Positions 19,763-30,700 of a stretch of 64,000 bases of DNA are shown here, one piece after another (positions within the stretch are counted from its first letter, which is position 1; the number at the start of each line of letters is the position of its first letter). The DNA comes from Porites lobata (Eukaryota; Cnidaria; Anthozoa; Scleractinia; Poritidae), in assembly GCA_942486035.1 (NCBI GenBank), contig CALNXK010000082.1, positions 1,439,501 through 1,503,500 on the forward strand, in the 5' to 3' direction. The notes beneath the pieces are model-generated. The model was not told where the DNA came from. It worked only from the letters and a program-made list of their open reading frames with translations, and did not search any database. Made by a program: the position numbers and the translations under genes.

Positions 19763-20863
19763 GTAATCAAGACATTAAAGAGAGCTCTGCAACCAGTTAT
19801 CACAGATGTTGAGTTGTCATGGAAACTACCAAAAGACTGGAATGGGTACCAGATCCCCGCAACCCTTCCTCTGTTGGTTCTAGGAGACAGACTTGTTGTG
19901 TATGGTGACCTCAATTGTCGGCAAGGAGGTCTTACCAAAAGTTGTAAAAAGGGCAACGGAGAATTGACTGCAAAAGCAATCCTGAAAGGCAGACTGGAGA
20001 ACAAAAAGGCAGCGATACATCACGAGATTCATTTTACTTTCTCTCGTGAAGGGGATGAAGCTGAAGTGAATGGAGGGAGTATGCATCGTCTTGCAGCCAA
20101 GCAGCTCATACAAGAAAAACAAGATGCCTACAACAACAGAAGCCGGACTTGGAGTGACGAGAAAAAAGATGCTTTCAAACACACAGTGATTTTCATTAGC
20201 AAAGCAACGAACATAGTTTCCAAATTCACTTCGTTTGTCGCTGTTGACCAAGACAATCATCAGCCGGTGTCAGAACCGTTGAAAAAACGACCTGGGGTTT
20301 GGGAGGAAGGAGGTGATTTTTATAGTGATTCGGAGGGCAGTTCAAACGACGAGTGTGAAGACGAGGACTGCGAGGGTCTGTGTAACATCCCTGTGGCAAA
20401 GTATCACGTCGACCAGGATGACTTTTACGAAAACTTCCAAGAAAAGGGAGATTGTGTGGCAAAACGAAGGGTAGTAGCGGTACACTCCGTGCTGGCATTG
20501 CAAGATGCTCGCATTGCAAGATGTCAAAAACAATGTCAACTACTGTTACTACTGATGTCCTTACAGAAATTCTCAGGGGCCTGGGACCTCACTGACCAGC
20601 TGGTGGCCCTGTGTACAACAAGCCAAGATGCCTTGATCGCAGGATGTCCAAGAGAGATAGCAGTTGAGACAGCTGAAGGGAAGCTATTATGGACCACTGC
20701 CCTAGCACTGGTTCTGTTGATGGGCATGTTCTCGGATCAGAAAGATGAATGGGAGATGATCGCCGAGAGAGGCACAAAGTGGATGAAGGAGAACCTCCCT
20801 AATGCTGTTAACTACGATGATGTGTTAAAATCAGCAGCTGCCGTCATCGGAGTTCATATATAA
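19763..20863 (+). CDS. VWA5A: VWA5A-like terminal exon, tail 4 (acidic linker, altered acceptor)
   Basis: The homologous sequence begins VIKTLKRALQPVITDVELSW and runs 366 residues to the stop at 20,861-20,863. It is the most diverged tail (LPLLVLGDRLVVYGDLNCRQ). It keeps IVSKFTSFVAVDQDNHQPVS and the C-terminal block GAWDLTDQLVALCTTSQDAL and GKLLWTTALALVLLMGMF. The linker, about 20,290-20,470, is strongly acidic (DSEGSSNDECEDEDCEG). The two bases before GTA are TG, not AG, at 19,761-19,762. An AG at 19,770-19,771 preserves the frame if splicing starts at 19,772, dropping VIK. The exon start is therefore 19,772 or a non-canonical 19,763. Confidence 0.85.
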   Translation, partial: VIKTLKRALQPVITDVELSWKLPKDWNGYQIPATLPLLVLGDRLVVYGDLNCRQGGLTKSCKKGNGELTAKAILKGRLENKKAAIHHEIHFTFSREGDEAEVNGGSMHRLAAKQLIQEKQDAYNNRSRTWSDEKKDAFKHTVIFISKATNIVSKFTSFVAVDQDNHQPVSEPLKKRPGVWEEGGDFYSDSEGSSNDECEDEDCEGLCNIPVAKYHVDQDDFYENFQEKGDCVAKRRVVAVHSVLALQDARIARCQKQCQLLLLLMSLQKFSGAWDLTDQLVALCTTSQDALIAGCPREIAVETAEGKLLWTTALALVLLMGMFSDQKDEWEMIAERGTKWMKENLPNAVNYDDVLKSAAAVIGVHI

Positions 20864-22809
20864 CAATATAAAACGTCTGATTCTCTGCTATCTTTTTAAC
20901 TTGACATTGAACAAGATGAAATACGCAAACCCTTGTTAATCAAGCAAGATACTAAATGAATAGAACGATTTTGCTTCTTTAATCTGCTAATTCCTAGTAC
21001 TTTTGAGTAGTTCTCATAATTCTGTCTATTAGACAGGGGGCGTTTGTTACAGAGAGGCGTCTCATACAAAGCGTAGAGGGGGCGTTTATTAGATAAGAGG
21101 CGTTTATTTGGAAGTGGGTGTTTATTAGGTCATATACGGTATCAAAAAAACCCAAGCCTAGATCCCCGCCCCCCGTTCATATATTTTATAACCCTGCCGT
21201 TAATTTTTAAAACACTTTTCTAACATTTATAATCACATATTTTGATGCCGTTTCGAATGTAAAGTCATGCTCACAATTGAGTGGTTATGCGCTTCTGCTA
21301 ATTGTAAAACAAGCGAACTTATCACTATTCTTTGACGACTCGGAAAATTGTTTTGGGCAATTTTTAACAACATAATTTTTTTTCATTTCGCATTTTCGTA
21401 GGTTATGTACTACCGGACGGCACATGATGGAGGAACTGGAAAGAGCTTGAAGATAAAATCAGAGTAAAATAAGTGGCAACATTTCAAATGACCATGAAAA
21501 ACATGGACAGGCTAAAATTGAGCGTTTCTTATTACACCACACTAAATAATTTATTTCTTGTTTCCAGTGTTTCGCTGGTGCTCTCGCTAAAGTGCACTTC
21601 GCAAGAGGGGATAATAAGCAACTGAGATTAATGGTCGGAAAATATTTTCCCCTACTTAACTAATGAACTCCAGGGAGCTGTAGTTAGGAGAGGAAAAAGA
21701 ACAATTCGACAGAAACTCGGTAAGTTAACGCTATCTTGAAGCATTCACTGATCCAAAGAAACCTTTCAATCTTAAAGGACGGCGGTTCAAATGATAACTG
21801 CGATTAGTAAAATCAAAACAAAAACAATTGTCTATAAATTCAGGACATATTTCATACCATACAGCCTAGAAATTCTAAATTTGAGTGAAGTGTCTTTTGG
21901 CAATATTTTAAGCAACATCTTAATTAGAAAATGATATAATTTACCGTGGTCTGAAGTCATGTTTTTAACTGTGACAATTACAAAGGCGCTGTGGTTTATA
22001 ACCGTTCTTTAAAATTTAATGGTGATTAGAAAGCAATGATTTAAATAGACCTTTTTGGCCGCGAACTACTTCTTGGGCTTTTGCTGATGTTGCGAACGTA
22101 AACTGGCTAAAATTTTAAAAACATTTTTGATAGAGCAATTTTCGTACGCCCCTACATTATGAAAATTCGTTGTTTTTACAAATAGCATCTTTCAAAAAGA
22201 TAACCGAACAACGGAAAAACAATGTTAGGTGGCCGCAACAGGTGGTTGGTTCTAACCTTAAAATGTGGCCATACGAGCCGGAGCCATTGTATTTTCTTCC
22301 GAAAGCTCCGTGAATTGTATGGGAAATAACACCAGTTTAAACGGGAATTTCTTTTACGAATTTAAAGCAAATACCTAGGCATTTTGCTTCCTATTGCTGA
22401 ATGAGAATTATTTCAGAGACAAACCGGCTTGAATGTAAATAGAAAATTATGCTTCGAACTATTCCAAAGCTTTCATAAAAACTACACTCGCACAACCTGA
22501 ATTTTCTGAGAATTGCGTCTGTAGACATTAAATAGTGACTTTTTTTCTGAGTAAGGTAATTTGATGCTGAATTGTTGTAAAAATGCAAGATGGACATCCT
22601 CCAACCCCTACTCCACCCACCGCGCGATGAAATCTGGGTAACTCAGGCCACGGTTTCTTTAGTGAATTCTCCCTTTCCTGCTGAGCTCAGAAGAAATGTT
22701 CCGAGTTTGTATAGCAAGCACTATCATGAGCAAAATAATTTCAATTTTAAACAGTACGTCAATTAAATCGCATTTTACCACAGTTAAACACCGTTGTTCC
22801 GTTTCATTT
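20864..22809 (+). other. Intergenic stretch after tail 4
   Basis: I see no gene. A fragment at about 21,030-21,140 has repeated ggcgtttatt words ending catatacggtat and is related to the MITE at 3,619-4,041. The rest is AT-rich and featureless. The minus-strand open frame at 22,391-22,597 has no family resemblance. Confidence 0.6.
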
Positions 22810-23394
22810 GTCGGGGGTGGAAGCGGAATCATTAATTACGATTCCTACTTACAAAACATGTAAGAATAATGAATCTTTGTTTTAAGAACTTGGGAATCAT
22901 GAATCTTTGCACTTCGGCTCGGGAATCATGAATAACGAGACTCTGAGAAAAAAGCTCAACAAAATACACGTATAAATTAGTTGCGTTCGATCCATGGAAT
23001 GCAGGATATGGGGTTTCAGAGAGTCCAATTTTCCAAACTTTTTCCCGGGGAGCATGCCCCCGGACCCCCCTATATAGTTCGAGTAATCGGGGCTGATAGT
23101 CCAACTGTTTCTCCAGTAACCTGGTGCTTAATGTGCAGTTACAAAAACACTCCACACCTAGATCAAACAAATGATGATACAGTGTCTGGATGAAGTAAAA
23201 GTTTGAACGCCGAAGAAAGTATACAAAAGGAGACTAAGTTGCCACTGAGAGAATCAGTAAGTCAATAGGAAATCAGAAGTCTTCGTGAACAATGAATCTG
23301 GAAGAAGTTTCTAGTAGGAATCTTTAATCATTGAGGCAAAAAGGGCAGGAATCATGAATATCAAGATTCAAATGATTCTGCTTCTTCCCCCGAC
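22810..23394. mobile_element. MITE with GTCGGGGG ends and AATCATGAAT motifs
   Basis: The left end gtcgggggtggaagcggaat matches the complement of the right end (ending cttcttcccccgac) over about 26 bases with few mismatches. Inside, the words (g)gaatcatgaat recur at least four times. The minus-strand 112-codon frame is contained in the element and is not a gene. Confidence 0.75.
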
Positions 23395-24732
23395 ATTTCC
23401 AATATTACCGGCACGCGCAGTTCATGTTTGACATACTTCATTCACGCTCCGTTTTTATGAAGAAAACGTTTCCCCGGATGATCCGCCTACCCAAGCTACC
23501 CAGGGCGAGTCAACTTTTGATTCATTTCCTTACAAAACGTGGCGAAACGTTTACATGAAAAACAAAACGTTGATTCGGCCATGCAATGGTAAAGACATCC
23601 TCCCAGCCGGGCGAACGTTTCTCCATATAAACACTTTGGCTTGCCCAGCCTTGTAAACTCGGTCGAGGTGAGATAATCAGAACATGCGTGAGCGCTGTTT
23701 TAGACAACCAGAGCATGCGTGGGCGCTGTTGCCTCGGCTGAGAAGGTGACCCAATCCCCGTCGCTGATCAAAAGGATATCGGTCCCTGGGAAGGAGATTG
23801 AAGGTGACTCTTCTAGCCGAGGGAGGCTGTCTTCGTATAAAGGGGTCCTAGCGCGAGGAGCACTGGTTATAGAAGTTGGAAAACAACGGAGCTGCAGTTT
23901 TAACTGCAGTTCAAGTTGTAAACTCCCTCGTGGCTGTGCACAAGTTATGACTGAATACATAAATGCGACGTTTCTATTGGTCTAAGCAAGGATTTAAATG
24001 ACAGGTATGCAAATGAGAAGTCCTTAAAAGCGACAGAAAGTCAGTCTGACCGACTTCAAAGCCATGATTCCACTTTATCAACTATGGTTGCACTTACCTT
24101 GCTTTTAAATATACTGTGTATGGACGAATTCTCTTAAATGGTGTTTCGCCATCGGTCCAGGTTTGAGAGGAAAAAGAGAGACTTTCAACTAGTATCTGTT
24201 GCAAATTCCCACGTTTTCAAAGCCGATCGAGGTGATTACTATCTATCAGGTCATAGTTGGAGGGTGCAGGGTTTAAAAACAGAAAGCACTCCGGGCTTAC
24301 ATCCGGGCTCACGTCATTAATAGGGCTAATATATAATGTTCGGAGGACTTTATAGGTCCTCTCTAACACTTCAATTTATAATTACTCTCATCCATCATAA
24401 ACAGTGCTATATGTGTGATAAAATTTACTATAAATATCAAATTTTCTTTCAATAAATTGCAGCGTGTAACATACTTTAGACAAATTAGTACTGTTTTATT
24501 ACACTGTAACTGCGCATCTCCTTTCGGCACATGATTTTAAACCAATGCATTCTTCTTTTATGCTTTCGTTTTTCAGATCTCAGAAGAAAATAGCCATGTA
24601 AACTTAGAGAAATGGCGAATCCGCTTGATTCCCTTCGCGAGATTACTAGATACCCTGGCCCCTGGACCTGAGAATCAAGCCCTGATTTGGAATCAGTAAG
24701 AGAAGCCACTGAGTTTAATTCACACAACTACC
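23395..24732. other. Intergenic stretch before the kinesin gene
   Basis: Two direct copies of a word near agaacatgcgtg(a/g)gcgctgtt lie at about 23,681 and 23,711. The overlapping antiparallel open frames at 23,700-23,985 are mutual shadows without family resemblance. It should contain the kinesin promoter, but no convincing TATA/initiator pair was found. Confidence 0.5.
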
Positions 24733-24748
24733 ATGAGCAAGGGAAAAG
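24733..24748 (+). CDS. Candidate first coding exon of the kinesin (tentative)
   Basis: ATG AGC AAG GGA AAA G ends in the phase (one leftover base) needed by the next kinesin exon at 25,140 or 25,146, giving MSKGK followed by the motor. The donor (GTGGGG) is poor and a 5-codon first exon is unusual, so another start may lie elsewhere. Confidence 0.25.
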
Positions 24749-27700
24749 GTGGGGGCATAATGTTCTAAATTTGACTTGGGTCATAACGTTTAGACCCAAG
24801 TCAAATTTAGATGGATTTGTATAGAGTCATCAGAGCATAACTGGGCTAATATCTCAGAGACGATTTGCCCTACAATGCTAGTTCTTGGCAAGTAGGCCTC
24901 CGGGACGTTTTTCTTTCAGAATATCCTGACGAATCTCATAATTTCACAAATTTAATTTTTATGACGTCATCACTTTAGTAGCGCTAAACAATAAACAAAT
25001 GAAATCCGAGTTGACTTATTACAGGATCAACGCTGGACACCTTTTCAAAGTTTTTATCGACCTGCCTATTGTATGTGGTACGCGTGATAGGTCTCCTTCC
25101 CTTGACTTAACCGATCATTGGTTCTATTTTTATACACAGAGGCAGGGAAAATCCAAGTTTATGTTCGAGTACGTCCATTTACGGAAAGAGAAAAGGAAAA
25201 GCGTGAACCAAATGCGATTGAAATTCACCAAGAACATTCTCTGGTATGTGTTACGAATATCATGTCAAATTATGGTCCCCGTAATACGACATAAGGTAAA
25301 GTTCATTAATTTACAATGTGCCGTTTCCGTACTCCAAAACCTCTCACTTTTAAAACTGTGAGGTCAAGTGCGAAGCCTTTTTTGTAAAAAAGAGTTTTAT
25401 GTGCATGAGAATAAAACTCATTTCCATATCAAAGGCTTCACCCTTAACCTCGTTTTAAAACAGAGGTTTGATGCAACTCAGAAATGGCCGATTCGACGCA
25501 GTGGTATATTGCGCAATTGAAACAAACGTTTCATAATTTTTTAACATGTAAACCGACATATGAACTTGTAAAAATTACTTTAATTTTCGTATTTCTTCCA
25601 TAATCAGATTCGTGTTCTCGACCCAAGAAGTCGAACAAACTATTTCTTCGACGGTGTGTTCAGCCCAGAGGCGACTAATCACGAGGTAATTTTAAATCAC
25701 GATCTTCACTACAAACAAGTCTTTGCCGTAAATCTATATCGTATTTAAGTACTGTGTTATCCAAGACTGTCTTCATGTTTTTATTTCTAGATTGGCATAC
25801 TCGTTATTTGAGTTCCGCGGAAAATCTTTTAGTTGAACTTAAGCCCAAACAATTTCTTTGCCCACTGACAAAATGAACTGATACGCAAATAAACCAGTCA
25901 AATTTCGGCACAATAACATTCAGCAATTAAATTACAACTAAGGACGGGAAACTCATGCAAAAGTCGCGATTAGTGGTTTCAATCAAAGAACATGGCTTGT
26001 GATATTGTAGCCAATTACAAACCAAAGCAGAGACTCGCTGAGACACGCTGTCTGAACAACAGAATACGCCGCGCAAGTCCTTGTTTGCTCATAGCTTCGG
26101 CACATTTATATACATTCCAACTGCAACATTTTCCTTTAACATGACGTGCCCTTACTCTTGTAAAATGGATTCACTTTTTGCCGTTTTCAAGCTTTATCTT
26201 AAAGTTGGGAAGCCGCTGGTTTATGCTGCTCTAAATGGATACAAAGGGACTCTTCTGACATATGGACAAACAGGAACAGGTATTGTTAAAAAACAACATG
26301 ACAAAAATTATCAGGTCACGATTTAAATTAGGTATCAGAATATAGTTTTTCAGAACTACAATTTAAGTTGGGTATCAATACCACCACATTCCTTCTTTTA
26401 TACAGGTTTAAATCTTATAATTTTAGCAACTGTTTTAAGCTTAATTCATACTCTATTTTTATTTATTATTACACCATTGTAATTTTTGAAAAAGCCATCA
26501 GTTTAACTTACGTTAGTAATAGTTAATTAGTATGATGACTGAGAAACCCTCTTTGGGGAGTGCCAATATGGTATATGTTGCAGTTAATTTTTTTAACTCA
26601 ATTAATTTTTATTTTTCTATTGTGTTTGGGCATGGTAATGTATCCTAATGAATTTTAAGCAAAGGAAAAACAAAAATTAACTGCAACATAATATACAAGC
26701 TAGTCTATTCAGTGACAAGCCCATCGTCGACCATCAGCTCAATGAATAAAACCAAATTGTCCAGTGAACCTCCTCGTTTAGCCCGATAAGACACCGTAAT
26801 AAGCAATCTACCAAGGAGGTGGGAAAATGAAGTATCTGCGACGTAGCTCAGGGTTATTTGCTTTTCAGATGAAAATCTAAATCTAACCTTTTAAACTACA
26901 TTAAACCTTTCAGGAAAAACCTTCACATTGTTGTCAGATGATGGCATTACCACAAGAGTTGTTCAACACTGTTTTGAGAAAATTGACAACGATGAGATTC
27001 ACACATACAAGGTACTTTTGACGTTGTCCTCCTTTACTACTCCTGCCAGATTTATTTCGTTCCATTGAAGGCTTCCTTCCAATGCAGCGATCAATTCCTT
27101 TTTGTAACGCCTCTCTCTTTGATTTTCTTGCTTGCTTAAGCCAAACGAAACTTGAAACGCCTCTGATGGCGCCCTAATTGTGACTCCACAGGGTTTGTCA
27201 AGAACAATATTCAACACAGCCTACTTTACTTAAGAGGCCTAATCCGTTGGAAAACTCTAAGGACCGCTTTAGAGAGCTGTCTGCCTCATAGTCAACGATG
27301 ACTAAGTTAGGTTGGCGACATTATATAAAAGGCAGTACCCGGTTAAAGAGGTGGTAGAAGTGGCGAATTATAAGTCTTAGAGCTTTTATTTAATCTGACA
27401 AAAGGAGTAGCCTTGAACCTTCTTATGATTACAAACTGAATGACGCAGTTATACAGTTTCTTTTGAAGAACTAACCTCTTCTTCGTTGTTTATTTAACCA
27501 GACGTAATTAATCGATAAAAATCGATATCGGAAATCAATCGATATCATCGATATTAATCGATTTAATCCGCCGATTAATATCGATTGATATCGGAAATGG
27601 ATAGAAATCGAAGTCACAGGAAAAATAATTTATCAATTATAATCGAATAGATAGGAATCGATAGTAATCGATAACAATCGATAAAAAATCATCATCGATT

Positions 27701-30700
27701 TCTATCGGAAAATCGTCGAATATTAATCGAAGTCACAACTTTTTTTCTTCACCGATTTCTATCCATCGATATCGGAAATCGATATTCATCGATGGTTCGT
27801 ATCGATTACCGTCGATTATCGGTTTATCGATTAACTACATCTGGATTTAATCATGGCTGGATTGGTTATCTCTGCCCAGGTTATGTGCTCATTTCTGCAA
27901 GTCTATCAAGAAAAGGTTTATGATCTACTGAATCCTCGGCTTATGGTAGATTTACCAGTCAGGGAACATCCGAAGAAAGGTACGCACGCGTTCCTAACAA
28001 GAACCAAATTTTGTCAATTATCCACAGATCGCCAGAGGCTGGGGTTCTATTCAAAAATAGAACTCAAAAGCGGTGGTTAACATTGTGAACTTTCGCATTT
28101 TTACATACGCTTGACGTTTCGTATGCTAGTCAATATAAATTACATTTTCAAAAGTGATCAAAAATGGCCAATATCTGTAACCAAAAGTGACGGTTATCTT
28201 CGCTGTTTAAGTCGCAGTGCTAATACCAAGAGGACGTGAAACAAGGAAACCTTTTCCCTCTTATTATCAATATTCTATAATCTATTGTAGCGGATCAATA
28301 TTCTAATTCTCTGAAACAACAAAAAAGTTTTCGAGAACTTTGAATTCTTTTTCCATAACACTCTGTATTGGAGACGGTCAAAAGTTGGCATTTTAAGGGG
28401 TTTTTTCAGCTCTGAGCACCAAGGGAAAAATTTAGTTCAAAATTCCACTGACATTCTCCCTATGCGGAATGGTCTCCTTATTAAAAGGTGTCATTTTCTC
28501 TTGTTGCTTGTTGAACTTTTCAGTACAAACAGCACTACCCCGAATCAGGCTCCGCCCACACGAAACTGTTTTTGTTAACAAAAATATATTTTTGATATTT
28601 TTTCTCCCGTTTGGCCTACAGTCCACACGTGTCCGTTGAAAACGGTCACCGAAAACGGATCTTTTTAAAAATGCTCTCCAGGGTGGAGATTTTTGAAAAC
28701 GCCGGCTTTTCGTTTACGTGTGGACGGACAAAAGCGGAGGTTTTCAAAAACGATTCGAATACGCTACATAAAGATGCTTATTTTTTTAAAAACGGAGAAA
28801 AAAGTCTCGATTTTTAAAAATATCCGCATTCGTGTGGAAGGGGCCTCAGCGACAGAAAAAAAATTCATTTGCATGAAATTTTGTTCCAGGTGTTTACGTT
28901 GCAAACTTAACACAGCACGAGGTAAAGAGCGCTGGAGATGTTTTTGCGCTTTTGGAGGTTGGAAAGCAACATCTTGTTATTGCCGAGACCAAAATGGTCA
29001 GGCATTCAAGCAGGTAAAGCACTACTGGAAACAGCTTTCGTTTTCAAAGATCTGACACTCAGTTGAGTCTCATATAAATTAATTTGTGTAAAACAATAAA
29101 TATGCGTCAATGACAAAGTGTGAAGTCAAGATGGCACCATTTCATGGTGAATTAATTTTCTTTGTTTGTTATTGTTGTTGTCTGTGAACCGAACTTTGCG
29201 AGTATATATTTTCCCCAGTTTCGAAAGGCACGGCTTGAATCTAAAAATGTCTCTGGATTTGAAGACGTCTCTCTAGAAGATCAGGCAAATTGCATTGTGG
29301 GGGTGGTGTTGTAAATCGTAAGCCCTCTGACACTTCAGTTGTTAGTAACCAATGGAAACTCCTGTGTGAAGATTCAGTATTTACTCTCCAAGTTTAATTG
29401 TTGGACAGAGATCTGGCTACTTCCTAATACAATCGGACCTTCAATAACGGCCACCTCTCTACAACGGCTACGTTTTTGGCTGACAGTCCATACATTGACC
29501 CTTGCTGAGAACAATCACTCAGTGGAACCGTGTTAGTCTTTCTTTGAGAACACTAATTTAACAAAATTTAAACAGTCCATTTCTTCATTCAATCAGAGTC
29601 CTGTAAACTCGAAAACAATGTACTCTGCATTTTTCTTTTTTCGTAATATTTAGCTGACCCCACACCATCAATCTTCGGCTTCGAAGGGTAGGCGTTACTG
29701 GTAAATAATAACCTCTCTACCACAGTCACCGCTCTTCAAAGGCTACTTTATTCTGTCCACAAGGTGGCTTCTGTGGAGAGGTTTAACTGTAACCACAAAA
29801 CAAGGTAAAGGCTCCACTTAGGAGCAAGATGAAGCTTCGACGACGAACAAAAGCAAATCGACAAAGAACTTCTTTTTCCCTACAGGTCTCACTCCATCAT
29901 GCAGCTCATTATAGAAAGAAGACTCAAGGAACACATTGCCAATGGTAAGAGAGTAAACAATTCAAGAAATTCTAAAGCAAGTCGAACACCAACAACATTG
30001 ACCAGATTTGAAGGCGGAAATTTAAACCAGGCAAAGAACTCCGCGCAATCGCCGCCACCAACACCATGATTTAATGCCCTCAGTCTCTAAAATCAAAAAT
30101 ACAAAAATTATCAAAACACCTTCCGATGTCCCAGCAACACAGAAACGACTTCATTTATATTAAATCCCTTCGATAGCCTTTGAGGTGACTCTCTAGTGGG
30201 CAATGGGGAAAAAGGAAGGAGAGAAGTTAAGAACAGCCGGGGAGGCGGAAAGGATGGAAAGGATGGAAAGGCAGGAGGGAGGGCCAGAAGCACAACACGC
30301 TTCCCTGGGAGTCTGATCACAGGCTTCCCTCGTATTTCTTTAAAACCATCACCAAGTCTTTTTATTATGGCGGGCGTTCTTAAGACATTCATTTCTCATT
30401 TAAAAGAAAAACCGCCAAGTGAAAGTGACACCTCCGCCTCTCAGGAGACTGTTCAAGAATCCATTATGGCTGTTGACGAAACCATTAACAACCTCATTAA
30501 AGAACTCAAACAGGAGAGGAAAAGCCACCATAAGGTAAAGCCATGCGGCACATTTAAAGGTTTATGCGGGCAATTTAACTTACCTTCTAATCTCTTTTGT
30601 CGTAGATAGATGGTGTGTTTGGACTCTAAAACTTCGAAAAATGTATGAAAAAAAAGGCAAAAACGACACATTATATATTGTATAGAGAGAACAGTTTCCC

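Noticed and set aside
24999..25361. Plus-strand 120-codon frame over the first kinesin motor exon
   Set aside because: It is in a different frame from KIQVYVRVRPF and reads through a splice site.
29220..29313. Possible extra kinesin exon starting TTTCGAAAGG
   Set aside because: It has an acceptor-like tract but its phase does not fit between 29,013 and 29,886, and the motor sequence is continuous without it.
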